Source: Caryophanales bacterium
GTDB lineage: Bacteria > Bacillota > Bacilli > Exiguobacteriales > Exiguobacteriaceae
Direction of reading: 5' to 3'
Assembly (NCBI GenBank): GCA_902362975.1
Contig: CABIYO010000033.1
Span: forward strand, 1-29,419
Length of the DNA stretch: 29,419 nt
Made by a program: the position numbers and the translations under genes. This document shows positions 15,779 to 23,562 of this stretch, piece by piece (the first letter of the stretch is position 1; each line of letters begins with the position of its first letter). The notes below the pieces were generated by a model. It was given only the letters and a program-made list of their open reading frames with translations, ran no database searches and had not been told where the DNA came from.

Positions 15779-16506
15779 TTAGAAAATCCTTTCGCTAAAA
15801 AGTGAGCTTGGATATCATCGTCAAACAAACGCGCGTACACATCGCGCACGTATGGGTTGTCCGTCAACCGGACCGCCGGATACGCGATCGTACCCGTCGC
15901 TTCAAACGGGACCGACTGAAGCGACTCGACGTCCGTCGTCAGTTCCGTCTTATAGACGAATCCCGCATTGGCGTCGCCTTGTTCGATGAGCGTCAATACT
16001 TGTCTCACATTCTGGGCGAATATGATTTGTGGTTCCACTTCTTTCCACACGCCTTCCACTTCTAGCGCCGCTTTCGCGTAGCGACCGGCCGGGACATTGA
16101 CCGGGTCACCGATGACGATCCGAGCACATGCGTTTAAGTCGTACCACGTCTCCGCGCACGGTTTCCCTTTCGGGGTCACGAGCCACAGCTCGTTATGCAA
16201 GAACACATCCCGCTCTAGAATCGGGATTTGTAGTCGGTCGACATCATCAACGCTCGCGGCTAAAAAGATATCTGCCGGAGACCCGTGATCGATTTGTGCT
16301 CGCAAGGCGCCGCTCCCGTTCGTCACGACTCGAACATCGATCCCATCGAACTCTGCTTCAAGTTGTCGCTCGACCGCTTCTAAAGCTGGGCCTAAGCTTG
16401 CCGCCGCCAAAATGGTCACGGTGTCCTCCGAATCTGAACTCGACCAGACTTGACTTAGTAATAAGGCGACCGTCACCCCTACGATGACTCCACTCACCCG
16501 TTTCAT
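15775..16506 (-). CDS. modA: Molybdate-binding protein ModA
   Basis: This is the extracytoplasmic solute-binding protein for molybdate/tungstate (243 aa). Family blocks are VTILAAASLGPALEAV, VVTNGSGALRAQIDHGSPADIFLAAS and GDPVNVPAGRYAKAAL, followed by the hinge and AGFVYKTEL. The N-terminus is a hydrophobic segment (7-21, VIVGVTVALLLSQVW) but lacks the lipobox Cys usual for Gram-positive binding proteins, so it may be held by the uncleaved segment or released. Two Cys (KPCAE, NACAR) could form a disulfide. AAAGGAGTG precedes the ATG. An Fnr-like promoter lies upstream. Confidence 0.94.
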   Translation of the reverse strand: MKRVSGVIVGVTVALLLSQVWSSSDSEDTVTILAAASLGPALEAVERQLEAEFDGIDVRVVTNGSGALRAQIDHGSPADIFLAASVDDVDRLQIPILERDVFLHNELWLVTPKGKPCAETWYDLNACARIVIGDPVNVPAGRYAKAALEVEGVWKEVEPQIIFAQNVRQVLTLIEQGDANAGFVYKTELTTDVESLQSVPFEATGTIAYPAVRLTDNPYVRDVYARLFDDDIQAHFLAKGFSK

Positions 16507-16526
16507 GATTAATCACTCCTTTGCCT

Positions 16527-16576
16527 CCCCTTTATCGTAGTGCTTGATTTGCCTCCCATCTGTATCAAACGTCACA
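16527..16576 (-). promoter_or_regulatory. Fnr-type class II promoter of modAB
   Basis: On the minus strand TGTGACGTTTGATACA (16576-16561) has a perfect left half and two mismatches in the right half. TACGAT (16539-16534) is the -10 at the same distance as in the other four promoters, predicting a start at 16527. The box touches the T-run of the ric terminator. Confidence 0.6.
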
Positions 16577-16605
16577 AAAAGACACCCCTACGTAAGTAGA
16601 GGTGT
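16575..16605 (-). terminator. ric terminator
   Basis: ACACCCCTAC (16582-16591) pairs with GTAGAGGTGT (16596-16605) around GTAA, with one mismatch. On the minus strand CTTTTTG follows. It lies 9 bp after the ric stop. Confidence 0.85.
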
Positions 16606-16613
16606 TCCACTGC

Positions 16614-17321
16614 TTAAGCGAACGCGCGCGCCCGCGGGAATAAAATGTTGTTTTCGAGATGAATGTGTTCAAACGTATCCGATTCGAGCGCTTCTAACCG
16701 TTGATAGACAAGACGATACGTCCCACACGCTCCTTCAGGCGGCGTATAGTCGTTTGTGATGTGACGCAACTCTTTTAAAATGTCCCCAACTGCTGCATGT
16801 TCTGACTCGAGCGAGGCCAAGATGTCATCAAGCTCCCGTCTCGTTTCAGCTGTCGGTGCGGTCTCGTGACGAAGCAACGTCGGGAAGTCTTCTGTCTCTT
16901 CTTTGATGATATGTTGTTCAAGTTCCACTTTCAATTGATTGAACAGTTGATGAATGCGTCCGAGGTGCGGATGATTTTGTCCGTGGACCCGGAACACTTT
17001 TGTCACATATGGTGTGAGCTGTGGCAATTCGTCCGTCAAAAATTGGTGATGCTTATAAATGATGTGCTCAATCAATTCCGAAGAAGAAGCGGCATCCCAA
17101 TCGATGCTCTTCTCGTTCATCTCTTGCTTGCGTTGATAGAGCGCATTAACTTCTTCTAAAATGTCTTCCGTCGACCGTTTCGATTTGTCAGTCGCTTCGG
17201 CGAGTGGTCGGTTGCCGCCACAACAAAAATCGATTCGGTTCCGTTTGAAAATGTCTGCCGCTTGCGGGCATTGTTTGACGATTTCAGATACGTGCGTATC
17301 GCCCGTGAATATCTGTGTCAT
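16614..17321 (-). CDS. ric: Iron-sulfur cluster repair di-iron protein (RIC/ScdA/YtfE)
   Basis: The 235-aa cytoplasmic protein restores Fe-S clusters damaged by nitric oxide or oxidants. It has the N-terminal ScdA_N domain with DFCCGGNRPL (C33/C34) and a hemerythrin-like four-helix domain whose iron-binding His/Glu lie in HIIYKHHQF, HPHLGRIHQLF, EQHIIKEETEDF, SEHAAVGD and EHIHLENNILFPRA. A nitrate-reducing cell makes nitrite and NO, so its place next to the nitrate genes fits. The upstream Fnr box is a perfect consensus. Monocistronic with its own terminator. The name scdA is equally valid. Confidence 0.95.
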   Translation of the reverse strand: MTQIFTGDTHVSEIVKQCPQAADIFKRNRIDFCCGGNRPLAEATDKSKRSTEDILEEVNALYQRKQEMNEKSIDWDAASSSELIEHIIYKHHQFLTDELPQLTPYVTKVFRVHGQNHPHLGRIHQLFNQLKVELEQHIIKEETEDFPTLLRHETAPTAETRRELDDILASLESEHAAVGDILKELRHITNDYTPPEGACGTYRLVYQRLEALESDTFEHIHLENNILFPRARAFA

Positions 17322-17348
17322 CTGTCATAACCTCCATATTCATTTTGA

Positions 17349-17398
17349 CATGTTCAGCGTAGCAAGAGTTCGACAACAAAAATGTGAAATACGTCACA
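17349..17398 (-). promoter_or_regulatory. Fnr-type class II promoter of ric, perfect box
   Basis: TGTGACGTATTTCACA on the minus strand (17398-17383) is a perfect TGTGA-N6-TCACA palindrome. TACGCT (17361-17356) is the -10 at the same 29.5-bp offset, predicting a start at 17349 and a short leader before the ric ATG at 17321. Confidence 0.75.
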
Positions 17399-17437
17399 TT
17401 TAAGTGAACAGGATGCAGGTGTTCCAAATTCGGACAC

Positions 17438-17460
17438 AAAAAACCCCTCTTGTCGAGGGG
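17438..17460 (-). terminator. aceA terminator
   Basis: CCCCTC (17444-17449) and GAGGGG (17455-17460) form the stem with a 5-nt loop. On the minus strand a TTTTTTG run follows. It starts a few bases after the aceA stop. Confidence 0.88.
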
Positions 17461-17466
17461 CATCGC

Positions 17467-18744
17467 TCAATGCAACGGTGTTTCAAACTGTTCAGTCTCG
17501 GTCGAACCTGCGAGCGCTGTCGTTGATGATTGTCCACCTGAGATGACGAGCGAGACTTCATCGAAGTAACCCGTTCCGACTTCACACTGATGACGTGTCG
17601 CCGTGTAACCATGTACTTCAGCCGCAAATTCTGCTTGCTGTAACTCCGAGTAAGCCGCCATGCCACGATCTTTGTAACCGCGTGCGAGCTCGAACATGCC
17701 GAAGTTGAGCGCGTGGAATCCAGCGAGTGTAACGAACTGGAACTTGTATCCCATTGCGCCGATTTCTTGTTGGAACGTGGCGATCTCTTCGTCTGACAGC
17801 TTCTTCTTCCAGTTGAACGATGGCGAGCAGTTGTAAGCGAGAAGTTTGCCTGGATACTTCGCATGAATCGCTTCGGCAAATTGACGTGCCTCTGCCAAAT
17901 CTGGTTCGGACGTCTCACACCAGACGAGGTCTGCATACGGTGCATAAGTGAGACCACGAGCGATTGCTTGCTCGATACCAGCTTCCGTACGATAGAAGCC
18001 TTCCGGCGTACGCTCTCCAATGATGAACAGATGATCGATTGGGTCGATGTCGCTCGTGGTCAAGTTCGCCGCGTGCGCATCTGTCCGCGCTACGATGATT
18101 GTCGGGACACCCATGACGTCTGCCGCAAGTCGAGCCGAAATTAAGTTTTTCACAGCCGTCTGCGTCGGGAGTAATACCTTCCCACCGAGGTGACCACATT
18201 TCTTCTCAGACGAGAGCTGGTCCTCGAGATGAACACCGGCAGCCCCCGCTTCAATCATCGCCTTCGTCAGTTCGAATACGTTGAGCACCCCACCAAAACC
18301 GGCTTCCATATCCGCGACAATCGGTGCGAACCAATGCGTGTCGCCTTTCCCTTCTGCCGTTTGAATTTGGTCAGCACGTTGAAGCGCTTGGTTGATTCGT
18401 TTGACGACACTTGGCACCGAGTTGGCCGGATATAGACTCTGGTCCGGATACATGTGACCTGACAGGTTCGCATCCGCCGCTACTTGCCAACCACTCAAAT
18501 AGATGGCTTCGAGTCCTGCCTTCACTTGCTGAATGGCCTGGTTCCCTGTCAACGCACCGAGTGCATGGACGTAGTCACGTTCATGCATCAATTGCCACAG
18601 GCGTTCCGCTCCCTTTGTCGCAAGCGTATGTTCAATCACGATAGACCCTCGTAATTTCATGACGTCTTCTACAGAGTATGGACGTTCTACCCCTTCAAAT
18701 CGTTCTGACTTCCAGCTGTTCAACAATTCTTCGCGTTTTTTCAT
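17467..18744 (-). CDS. aceA: Isocitrate lyase
   Basis: Isocitrate lyase cleaves isocitrate to glyoxylate and succinate, the first step of the glyoxylate shunt. With 425 aa from ATG 18744 it has the usual bacterial length. The catalytic loop KKCGHLGGK (nucleophilic Cys) is present, as are [43 protein letters not shown] and [13 protein letters not shown] chose ATG 18744 because GAGAG lies 9 nt upstream; TTG 18750 is possible. It is monocistronic. Malate synthase is not in this window. Confidence 0.97.
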   Translation of the reverse strand: MKKREELLNSWKSERFEGVERPYSVEDVMKLRGSIVIEHTLATKGAERLWQLMHERDYVHALGALTGNQAIQQVKAGLEAIYLSGWQVAADANLSGHMYPDQSLYPANSVPSVVKRINQALQRADQIQTAEGKGDTHWFAPIVADMEAGFGGVLNVFELTKAMIEAGAAGVHLEDQLSSEKKCGHLGGKVLLPTQTAVKNLISARLAADVMGVPTIIVARTDAHAANLTTSDIDPIDHLFIIGERTPEGFYRTEAGIEQAIARGLTYAPYADLVWCETSEPDLAEARQFAEAIHAKYPGKLLAYNCSPSFNWKKKLSDEEIATFQQEIGAMGYKFQFVTLAGFHALNFGMFELARGYKDRGMAAYSELQQAEFAAEVHGYTATRHQCEVGTGYFDEVSLVISGGQSSTTALAGSTETEQFETPLH

Positions 18745-18820
18745 CAACAAACACTCTCTGTATTATATTAATTTCATAAAATTAGATTTGTTATATGACA
18801 GATAATGCAAATGAAATGAT

Positions 18821-19087
18821 TTAGTCGAGGTAAGCGCAGCATTCCAACGCTGCCTTAAACGTCGAATGCTCCATCCCGCAGCAACGGCAAACATTTTCTT
18901 CGTCCCGATCTTCCGACTTGCGGAAAACGACAACTTCATCGATCGGCTCTTTCATGATTTGGAGCGAACCGCCTGCACGATCCAAGACGAGGCGCATCAA
19001 GTCGTTGCCGTAGACGAATGCCGTATTCGCCAAAGATGCTGTCGATTCTCCAGATACGATGCGGCGGACTACCCAACATTCAATCAA
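18821..19087 (-). CDS. Small Cys-rich protein with in-frame amber codon upstream
   Basis: This 88-aa protein has no known family. Its C-terminus holds a compact Cys cluster (CRCCG...LECC), suggesting metal binding. The best ribosome binding site (AAAGGAGG, 19127-19134) serves an ATG at 19117, in the same frame. That reading (MTTKKMESE) meets TAG at 19088-19090 directly before a TTG at 19087. Either the TTG is the start (GGAAAG lies 7 nt upstream, translation re-initiating after the short leader), or the gene is a 98-codon gene broken by an amber mutation or sequencing error. A TATAAT-like -10 for this strand lies at 19156-19151. It is divergent from the marR gene. Confidence 0.6.
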   Translation of the reverse strand: MIECWVVRRIVSGESTASLANTAFVYGNDLMRLVLDRAGGSLQIMKEPIDEVVVFRKSEDRDEENVCRCCGMEHSTFKAALECCAYLD

Positions 19088-19197
19088 CTATTCGCTTTCC
19101 ATTTTTTTCGTTGTCATGATGGGGTTCCTCCTTTGATTGAAATACAGAATATTATATAGCAGTTTTGCAACCCATTTTTTTAAACTTTTTATTTGAA

Positions 19198-19215
19198 AAC
19201 CTGTGAAGACGGGTT
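19198..19215. promoter_or_regulatory. Possible MarR operator palindrome
   Basis: AACC-x-GT-x4-AC-x-GGTT is an imperfect 18-bp palindrome about 45 bp before the marR start. MarR/MhqR-type regulators usually bind such sites near their own promoter. No experimental motif is matched. Confidence 0.3.
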
Positions 19216-19261
19216 TACCGTACATTGTGTGACCCATCAATGATTTGAGGAGGGGATGTGT

Positions 19262-19708
19262 ATGCGAGATTCTTGCTCGCTCCGTGATCAAATTCTCTAT
19301 CACATCATCAAGGTACAAAAAGAACTGGGACAATTATTCGACTCTGAAATGGACGGGCTCAGCTTGAGTCGCTACGACATTTTGAGCAACCTGTATCACG
19401 TCGGTCCATTGCGGCAACGTGAATTGCAACAGCGCGTCGATATCGACCATGCCGCCATCACCCGACACCTGAAACAATTAGAGACACAAGGACTCATCAC
19501 GCGGAGACGATGTGAACAAGACAACCGTGTCATCTATGTCGAGTTGACAGACGATGGTCGTGAGCAAATTGCACATTGGACTGAGCAAAAAGAGTGCTTA
19601 ACGGACCGACTTTTTGTCAACATGAAGGTAGAGGACCAACAACAGTTATTAGCATCCCTAACGATGTTACAAGATACTATTGACCATGAAAGGAAGACTA
19701 CAATATGA
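19262..19708 (+). CDS. MarR-family regulator, MhqR-like
   Basis: The 148-aa winged-helix regulator has the DNA-binding part LSRYDILSNLYHVGPLRQRELQQRV...AITRHLKQLETQGLITRRRCEQDNRVIYVELT (about 40-105), with dimer helices at both ends. I take ATG 19262 because GAGGAGG sits 8 nt upstream; ATG 19256 is too close to it. It shares an ATGA overlap with the nitroreductase that follows. By analogy with MhqR/MhqN and YodB/YodC in B. subtilis it should repress that operon until quinone or other electrophile stress. A Cys lies near the N-terminus (MRDSCSLRD), a possible thiol sensor. Confidence 0.88.
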   Translation: MRDSCSLRDQILYHIIKVQKELGQLFDSEMDGLSLSRYDILSNLYHVGPLRQRELQQRVDIDHAAITRHLKQLETQGLITRRRCEQDNRVIYVELTDDGREQIAHWTEQKECLTDRLFVNMKVEDQQQLLASLTMLQDTIDHERKTTI

Positions 19709-20340
19709 ACACTGCTACTCAAAAAGACTTTATGGAGATTGTCAAAGGACGCCGCTCGATTCGTGTATACGATGAGAACGTCAAAATCTCAAAAGAAGAA
19801 ATGACACAAATTCTTGAAGAAGCGACAACAGCTCCTTCATCACTTAACTTACAGCCATGGCGCTTCGTCGTCATCGATAGCGCAGAAGGAAAAGAAACAC
19901 TCCTTCCACTCGCAAGCTTCAACAAACGCCAAGTGGAAACATCTTCAGCGGTCATCGCCCTCTTTGCCGACTACCAAATGGCAGATTACACAGAAGAGAT
20001 TTTTAATACAGCGGTAGAGCGCGGTATGATGCCGGCTGAAGTCCGCGACCGTCAAGTCGACATGATCAAAGGCATCTTCAAAGATGCACCGAAAGAAATG
20101 ATCAAGGACAGCATCATGCTCGATTCAGGTCTTGTTGCGATGCAACTCATGCTCGTCGCACGTGCACACGGGTATGACACAAACCCAATCGGCGGATACG
20201 ACAAAGCGAACATCGCTGAAGCGTTCGGTCTCGACAAAGAGCGTTACCTTCCAGTCATGCTTCTCTCAATTGGGAAAGCAGCAGAAGAAGGGTATCCATC
20301 AGTCCGCTTCCCAGTCGACCGCATCACAGACTGGAAATAA
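19705..20340 (+). CDS. Nitroreductase-family FMN oxidoreductase, MhqN-like
   Basis: The 211-aa flavoprotein of the nitroreductase fold (RRSIRVYDENVKISKEE, TTAPSSLNLQPWRFVVI, GLVAMQLMLVARAHGYDTNPIGGYD) uses NAD(P)H to reduce quinones or nitro-aromatics. It is translationally coupled to the upstream marR gene. A strong terminator follows. MhqN/YodC-type detoxification is the likely role; the natural substrate is not visible. Confidence 0.9.
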   Translation: MNTATQKDFMEIVKGRRSIRVYDENVKISKEEMTQILEEATTAPSSLNLQPWRFVVIDSAEGKETLLPLASFNKRQVETSSAVIALFADYQMADYTEEIFNTAVERGMMPAEVRDRQVDMIKGIFKDAPKEMIKDSIMLDSGLVAMQLMLVARAHGYDTNPIGGYDKANIAEAFGLDKERYLPVMLLSIGKAAEEGYPSVRFPVDRITDWK

Positions 20341-20343
20341 TTT

Positions 20344-20379
20344 AAAAGAGTCAATCGCCGAGGTGATTGACTCTTTTTT
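20344..20379. terminator. Bidirectional terminator between two nitroreductase genes
   Basis: AAAAGAGTCAATC (20344-20356) pairs perfectly with GATTGACTCTTTT (20365-20377), with a T-run on the plus strand and an A-run upstream that gives a T-run on the minus strand. It serves both convergent genes. Confidence 0.93.
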
Positions 20380-21042
20380 TCATCCGATATATTTGACGAC
20401 CTCGTTAAAGTCACGACGTGTTTTCGGCGCGAAATCGCGCGCTCGATACCCAAATGCGACCATGACCGAAAGTGACCATTCGCCTCGTTCCATCACGCCT
20501 TCTGAGATGAGCAACTCATCGATTTCTTCTTGATTGAACCCTTCAATCGGGCATGAATCAATCTCGATTTGTGCAGCAGCCGTCATCATGTTTCCGAGTG
20601 GGATATATGTCTGACGCTTGATCCATTCCTGGAAGACACGCTCATCGTCTAAGAGACGGTAGTCGTTCTCTTGGAACTCTTGTACCCGTTTCACGCGTTG
20701 TGCGTATTCTTCTTCCGTCCGGCCCTGTACACCCGTCACGATATGACGAATATAGTCCGAATCGTAACGCATGGATTTCGGTGTTCTTGCGAGGATCAAC
20801 ACAAAGTGACTGGCAGTCAGTGCTTGACCTTGCGCTCCCCATGCATGATCTTTAATCTTTTGGAGTAAATCTTCCCGACGCACCACAACGAATTGCCATG
20901 GCTCGAATCCGAACGAACTCGGCGAAAGACGTCCCGTCTCTAAAATGAACTCCATGTCCTCTTCTTTGATTTTACGATCCGCATCGAACGCTTTCGTCGC
21001 TTGACGCCAACGATACGCTTCTAAAATGTCTTTCTTTTTCAT
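20380..21042 (-). CDS. NAD(P)H-dependent nitroreductase, NfsB/YfkO-like
   Basis: This is a second nitroreductase-family protein (220 aa from ATG 21042), not closely similar to its neighbour. Motifs are YRWRQATKAFDADRKI, TGRLSPSSFGFEPWQFVVV, YIPLGNMMTAAAQIEIDSCPIEGF (FMN-binding part) and a C-terminal GYRARDFAPKTRRDFNEVV. AAGGAG lies 8 nt before this ATG; the GTG nine bases upstream overlaps that site and is rejected. It converges on the MhqN-like gene. Likely an oxygen-insensitive nitro/flavin/quinone reductase. Confidence 0.9.
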   Translation of the reverse strand: MKKKDILEAYRWRQATKAFDADRKIKEEDMEFILETGRLSPSSFGFEPWQFVVVRREDLLQKIKDHAWGAQGQALTASHFVLILARTPKSMRYDSDYIRHIVTGVQGRTEEEYAQRVKRVQEFQENDYRLLDDERVFQEWIKRQTYIPLGNMMTAAAQIEIDSCPIEGFNQEEIDELLISEGVMERGEWSLSVMVAFGYRARDFAPKTRRDFNEVVKYIG

Positions 21043-21058
21043 CGTGCTCACTCCTTCA

Positions 21059-21670
21059 TTACCAAGATGACTCCATCATATCAAACCGATAAATCAAAAA
21101 TCGCTCATGAAGATTCTTCAGCGGCAATCGCACCGTTTGTACGTACTGAAAAGGCGTCTCATCATTCAAATAATGGAGGTACTCATCCGCCGGATAATAT
21201 AAAATCACATCGACCGGACGAGGATCCGTTTCAACAGATTCGATGATTTTGGCAATCACTTGGCGGAAAACGTGCACTGAGAACGGATTAAAGAAGTAGA
21301 ATCGATTCGCATCCGACGGAATCGTGAATTCCTCCGCGAATCCCCGTTCCAATTGAACACTTCCCCGATTACGATGTCTCTTCGTATAGCTCACCCAATT
21401 CTGGAGTGCCTCCTCGTGAAATCCACCGTCCATCTCGACACCGATTGCCCGCACACGAAACGTATACGCTAAATAGAATGGCAGACGCCCTTTACCCGAA
21501 CCAAAATCCACAATCGTATCTGTGGACTCTAACGGATACGCGTCCCGAAGCAAATCGAGTGCCTCGTAAGGAGTCGGCTCATAACGATGATATTCGGCCG
21601 AGGAGGGGAATCCTTGCTGAGGTTTGGCCGTCTCGATTTGCAGGAGTTGTTCATATTGCTGTTCGTTCAT
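21059..21670 (-). CDS. Class I SAM-dependent methyltransferase-like protein
   Basis: The 203-aa protein has SAM motif I VDFGSGKGRLPFYLA (54-68) and the acidic ribose-binding strand end IGVEMD (E79). I use ATG 21670 (MNEQQYEQLL), preceded by AAAGAGG; the open frame upstream is a shadow of the permease gene. The substrate is unknown. YFFNPFSVHVF replaces a usual motif IV. It overlaps the permease stop by 4 bp and takes the place held by ecsC in Bacillus ecs operons. Confidence 0.85.
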   Translation of the reverse strand: MNEQQYEQLLQIETAKPQQGFPSSAEYHRYEPTPYEALDLLRDAYPLESTDTIVDFGSGKGRLPFYLAYTFRVRAIGVEMDGGFHEEALQNWVSYTKRHRNRGSVQLERGFAEEFTIPSDANRFYFFNPFSVHVFRQVIAKIIESVETDPRPVDVILYYPADEYLHYLNDETPFQYVQTVRLPLKNLHERFLIYRFDMMESSW

Positions 21671-22674
21671 GATGAACCTCTTTCTTGAATAGATTGGAAG
21701 AATGGATGCCGCTCCATTTCTCTCGTGAACGACGTCTGTTCCTGATAGGCGACATACAACAAATAAATCGGGACCACTAGTTTGAACCAACTCGGGAGAA
21801 GAATCACGCTCGTGACCCCGAGCAGAATGAGTCGAAACCACAGATTCCGATGACTCGGCGTTCTAAAGTACATAAGGATTGCCATCGTCCGCCTGACGGT
21901 GCCGAAGCGGTTCGGTCTCGGTCGATACAGGGGACGTTTCCGCTCACTCGTCTTCTCGATGGCTCCTGACGTCGTCAGCAGGACACGGTCGAATGAGGCA
22001 CGCTCACGTTCCCCGATTTCAATCTCCCGACCGATATTCGGATGTTTCGACACCCATCCTTCCCCTACGTATACCGCAAATGTGACCATCATGCTTCCGA
22101 TCAACACACTGAGTAATACTGAATCAATCAATAACGCATACACACCTACAAAAGCAAGGAGTACAATCAATACTCGCTTCATGAGATGGGCGTGTCGGAG
22201 GCGAAATTGATACTGAATCCATGCATGGCACCAACCGAGTAGAAATAGTACAGCCCCAAACGTGAGAATCTCGCCAACATTCCTACCCTTTATGTATAGA
22301 ATTGGGGCAAGCAAAAGCAAATAACATCCATATTGAATCACGTGTTGCGTAAAATGATACCAAAGCGAATACCATTTCAAATCCCGAATCATGCTTTGGT
22401 TTGACACAAGGATGAGATCGGCACGCTCAATCCAGACAAACATGCGATCTTGCCACATGAACCATCCAATCAGAAGTGCCCAGAGAAAATAAGGGACGTC
22501 ACCTAACCAGGGAAAGCTCCCTTCCCAGACTTGCCAGTAGGAATAGCCAGCCCATATGAGAAGAGGAAGGACACCGTATAAAAAAATCGTCCAGTCGACA
22601 ATCAATCGGACCGTCTTCCACTGTTGTTTTATATAACGGGAGACACGCATCCAAAACAATCGTTTCGCAATCAT
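21667..22674 (-). CDS. ecsB: EcsB-like ABC transporter permease
   Basis: The 335-aa membrane protein has two clusters of hydrophobic segments (about 28-75, then 110-205, and 280-315) and a basic cytoplasmic loop rich in Arg. Features such as LFWMRVSRYIKQQWK and RTMAILMYFRTP fit the EcsB family, the membrane partner of the EcsA ATPase. Ecs affects protein secretion and intramembrane proteolysis (RasP) in B. subtilis. The start overlaps the ancestral stop of the ATPase gene by 4 bp. The family assignment is by overall look and context. Confidence 0.75.
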   Translation of the reverse strand: MIAKRLFWMRVSRYIKQQWKTVRLIVDWTIFLYGVLPLLIWAGYSYWQVWEGSFPWLGDVPYFLWALLIGWFMWQDRMFVWIERADLILVSNQSMIRDLKWYSLWYHFTQHVIQYGCYLLLLAPILYIKGRNVGEILTFGAVLFLLGWCHAWIQYQFRLRHAHLMKRVLIVLLAFVGVYALLIDSVLLSVLIGSMMVTFAVYVGEGWVSKHPNIGREIEIGERERASFDRVLLTTSGAIEKTSERKRPLYRPRPNRFGTVRRTMAILMYFRTPSHRNLWFRLILLGVTSVILLPSWFKLVVPIYLLYVAYQEQTSFTREMERHPFFQSIQERGSS

Positions 22675-22708
22675 CGGAGCGCCACATCTTCCATCATATC
22701 GAACAAGG

Positions 22709-23344
22709 TCATCCCCTCTGTTTCGAGTGCCTCACGAATCTCTGCTTTCGTCCCACTCGCCAGCAGTTGCCATCATCGATCCATACGAACCGGTCACACA
22801 ACCGCTCGGCCGTATCAAGAACGTGTGTGACTAATAAGACACTTGCCCCCCTCGCACGCTCCGTTTCTAACAGTCGAAGTAACTGAATCGTCGTCGTTGC
22901 ATCCAATCCGATAAACGGTTCATCGACAATTAATACCTGCGTTTCTTGAATGAGCGCCAGTAAAATCATCGCCTTCTGTTTCATCCCTTTTGAAAAAGAA
23001 GAGAGATACCGGTCGGTCACATGATTGAGTCGGAAAAGCTGTAGCAACTCCTCCGTTTTTTCTTTTGAATCGACTCCCGTTAATTCTTGGACGAGTGCGA
23101 TATGTTCAGACAGCGTCAAATAATCATAGTAGACCGGTTGTTCCGGGATGTACGCATAGCGTTCCATCTCGACCGTTCCCTTCATCCAAGGAATCGTTCC
23201 GGTAAGACAGGCGATGGTGGTCGTTTTTCCCGCACCATTCGACCCAATCACCCCTAAAATCTCACCTGCCCGTACATCAAACGAGATGTCCTGAATGACC
23301 GGCTCGTTACTCTCATACCCTGCTTTGTCGATTGATACAATCAT
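22709..23344 (-). CDS. ecsA: EcsA-like ABC ATPase with 3' frameshift
   Basis: This is an ABC ATPase with Walker A GSNGAGKTT (34-42), Q-loop EQP, signature SSFSKG (115-120), Walker B VLIVDEP (137-143), D-loop GLDA and switch His174. The frame as it stands gives 211 aa with a basic, unlikely tail after WIDDG (NCWRVGRKQRF...). Adding one base near 22767 restores LLASGTKAEIREALETEG followed by MTLFDMMEDVALR. It then ends at a TGA (22671-22673) that overlaps the permease ATG as ATGA, giving 224 aa. So this is either a real 1-nt deletion or a sequencing error in an A-run. All catalytic motifs lie before the shift. Confidence 0.88.
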   Translation of the reverse strand: MIVSIDKAGYESNEPVIQDISFDVRAGEILGVIGSNGAGKTTTIACLTGTIPWMKGTVEMERYAYIPEQPVYYDYLTLSEHIALVQELTGVDSKEKTEELLQLFRLNHVTDRYLSSFSKGMKQKAMILLALIQETQVLIVDEPFIGLDATTTIQLLRLLETERARGASVLLVTHVLDTAERLCDRFVWIDDGNCWRVGRKQRFVRHSKQRG

Positions 23345-23562
23345 CTCATGTCCCCCCTATCCAAAACGAAATCGAGCGTATTTCCCTTTATTATATTCCA
23401 GTATAACCCAAACAATCTTTACGGTTGAGAAACGCTCTGGTTGAAGCCGTTTCTTGATGTAACGCCACAATTATTTTTCCTGAAGATTGAGTTAGATTCG
23501 TTTACTTTATCGTGGTAACGTGAAATGATAATGATAACAACTCTTTATAGTGAGGTGACGTT
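23345..23562. other. Divergent intergenic region with GATAAT repeats
   Basis: These 218 AT-rich bases separate the ecs-like operon (-) from the 139-aa gene (+). GATAATGATAAC (23527-23538) is two tandem hexamers of the kind found in Fur boxes, close to the start of the plus-strand gene, but the third hexamer is absent and it may just be a -10-like run. No hairpin or riboswitch is seen. Confidence 0.3.

Noticed and set aside
17400..18020. 206-aa minus-strand frame overlapping aceA
   Set aside because: Ser/Arg-rich shadow of isocitrate lyase in another frame.
18762..18767. TATAAT on the minus strand as the aceA -10
   Set aside because: The implied start would fall inside the Shine-Dalgarno of aceA, leaving no usable leader.
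21671..21841. Longer N-terminus of the methyltransferase
   Set aside because: It is a shadow of the permease gene; ATG 21670 has AAAGAGG and a 4-bp overlap.
23522..23540. Fur box before the 139-aa gene
   Set aside because: Only two tandem GATAAT-like hexamers, no inverted arm, and no iron-related gene nearby.
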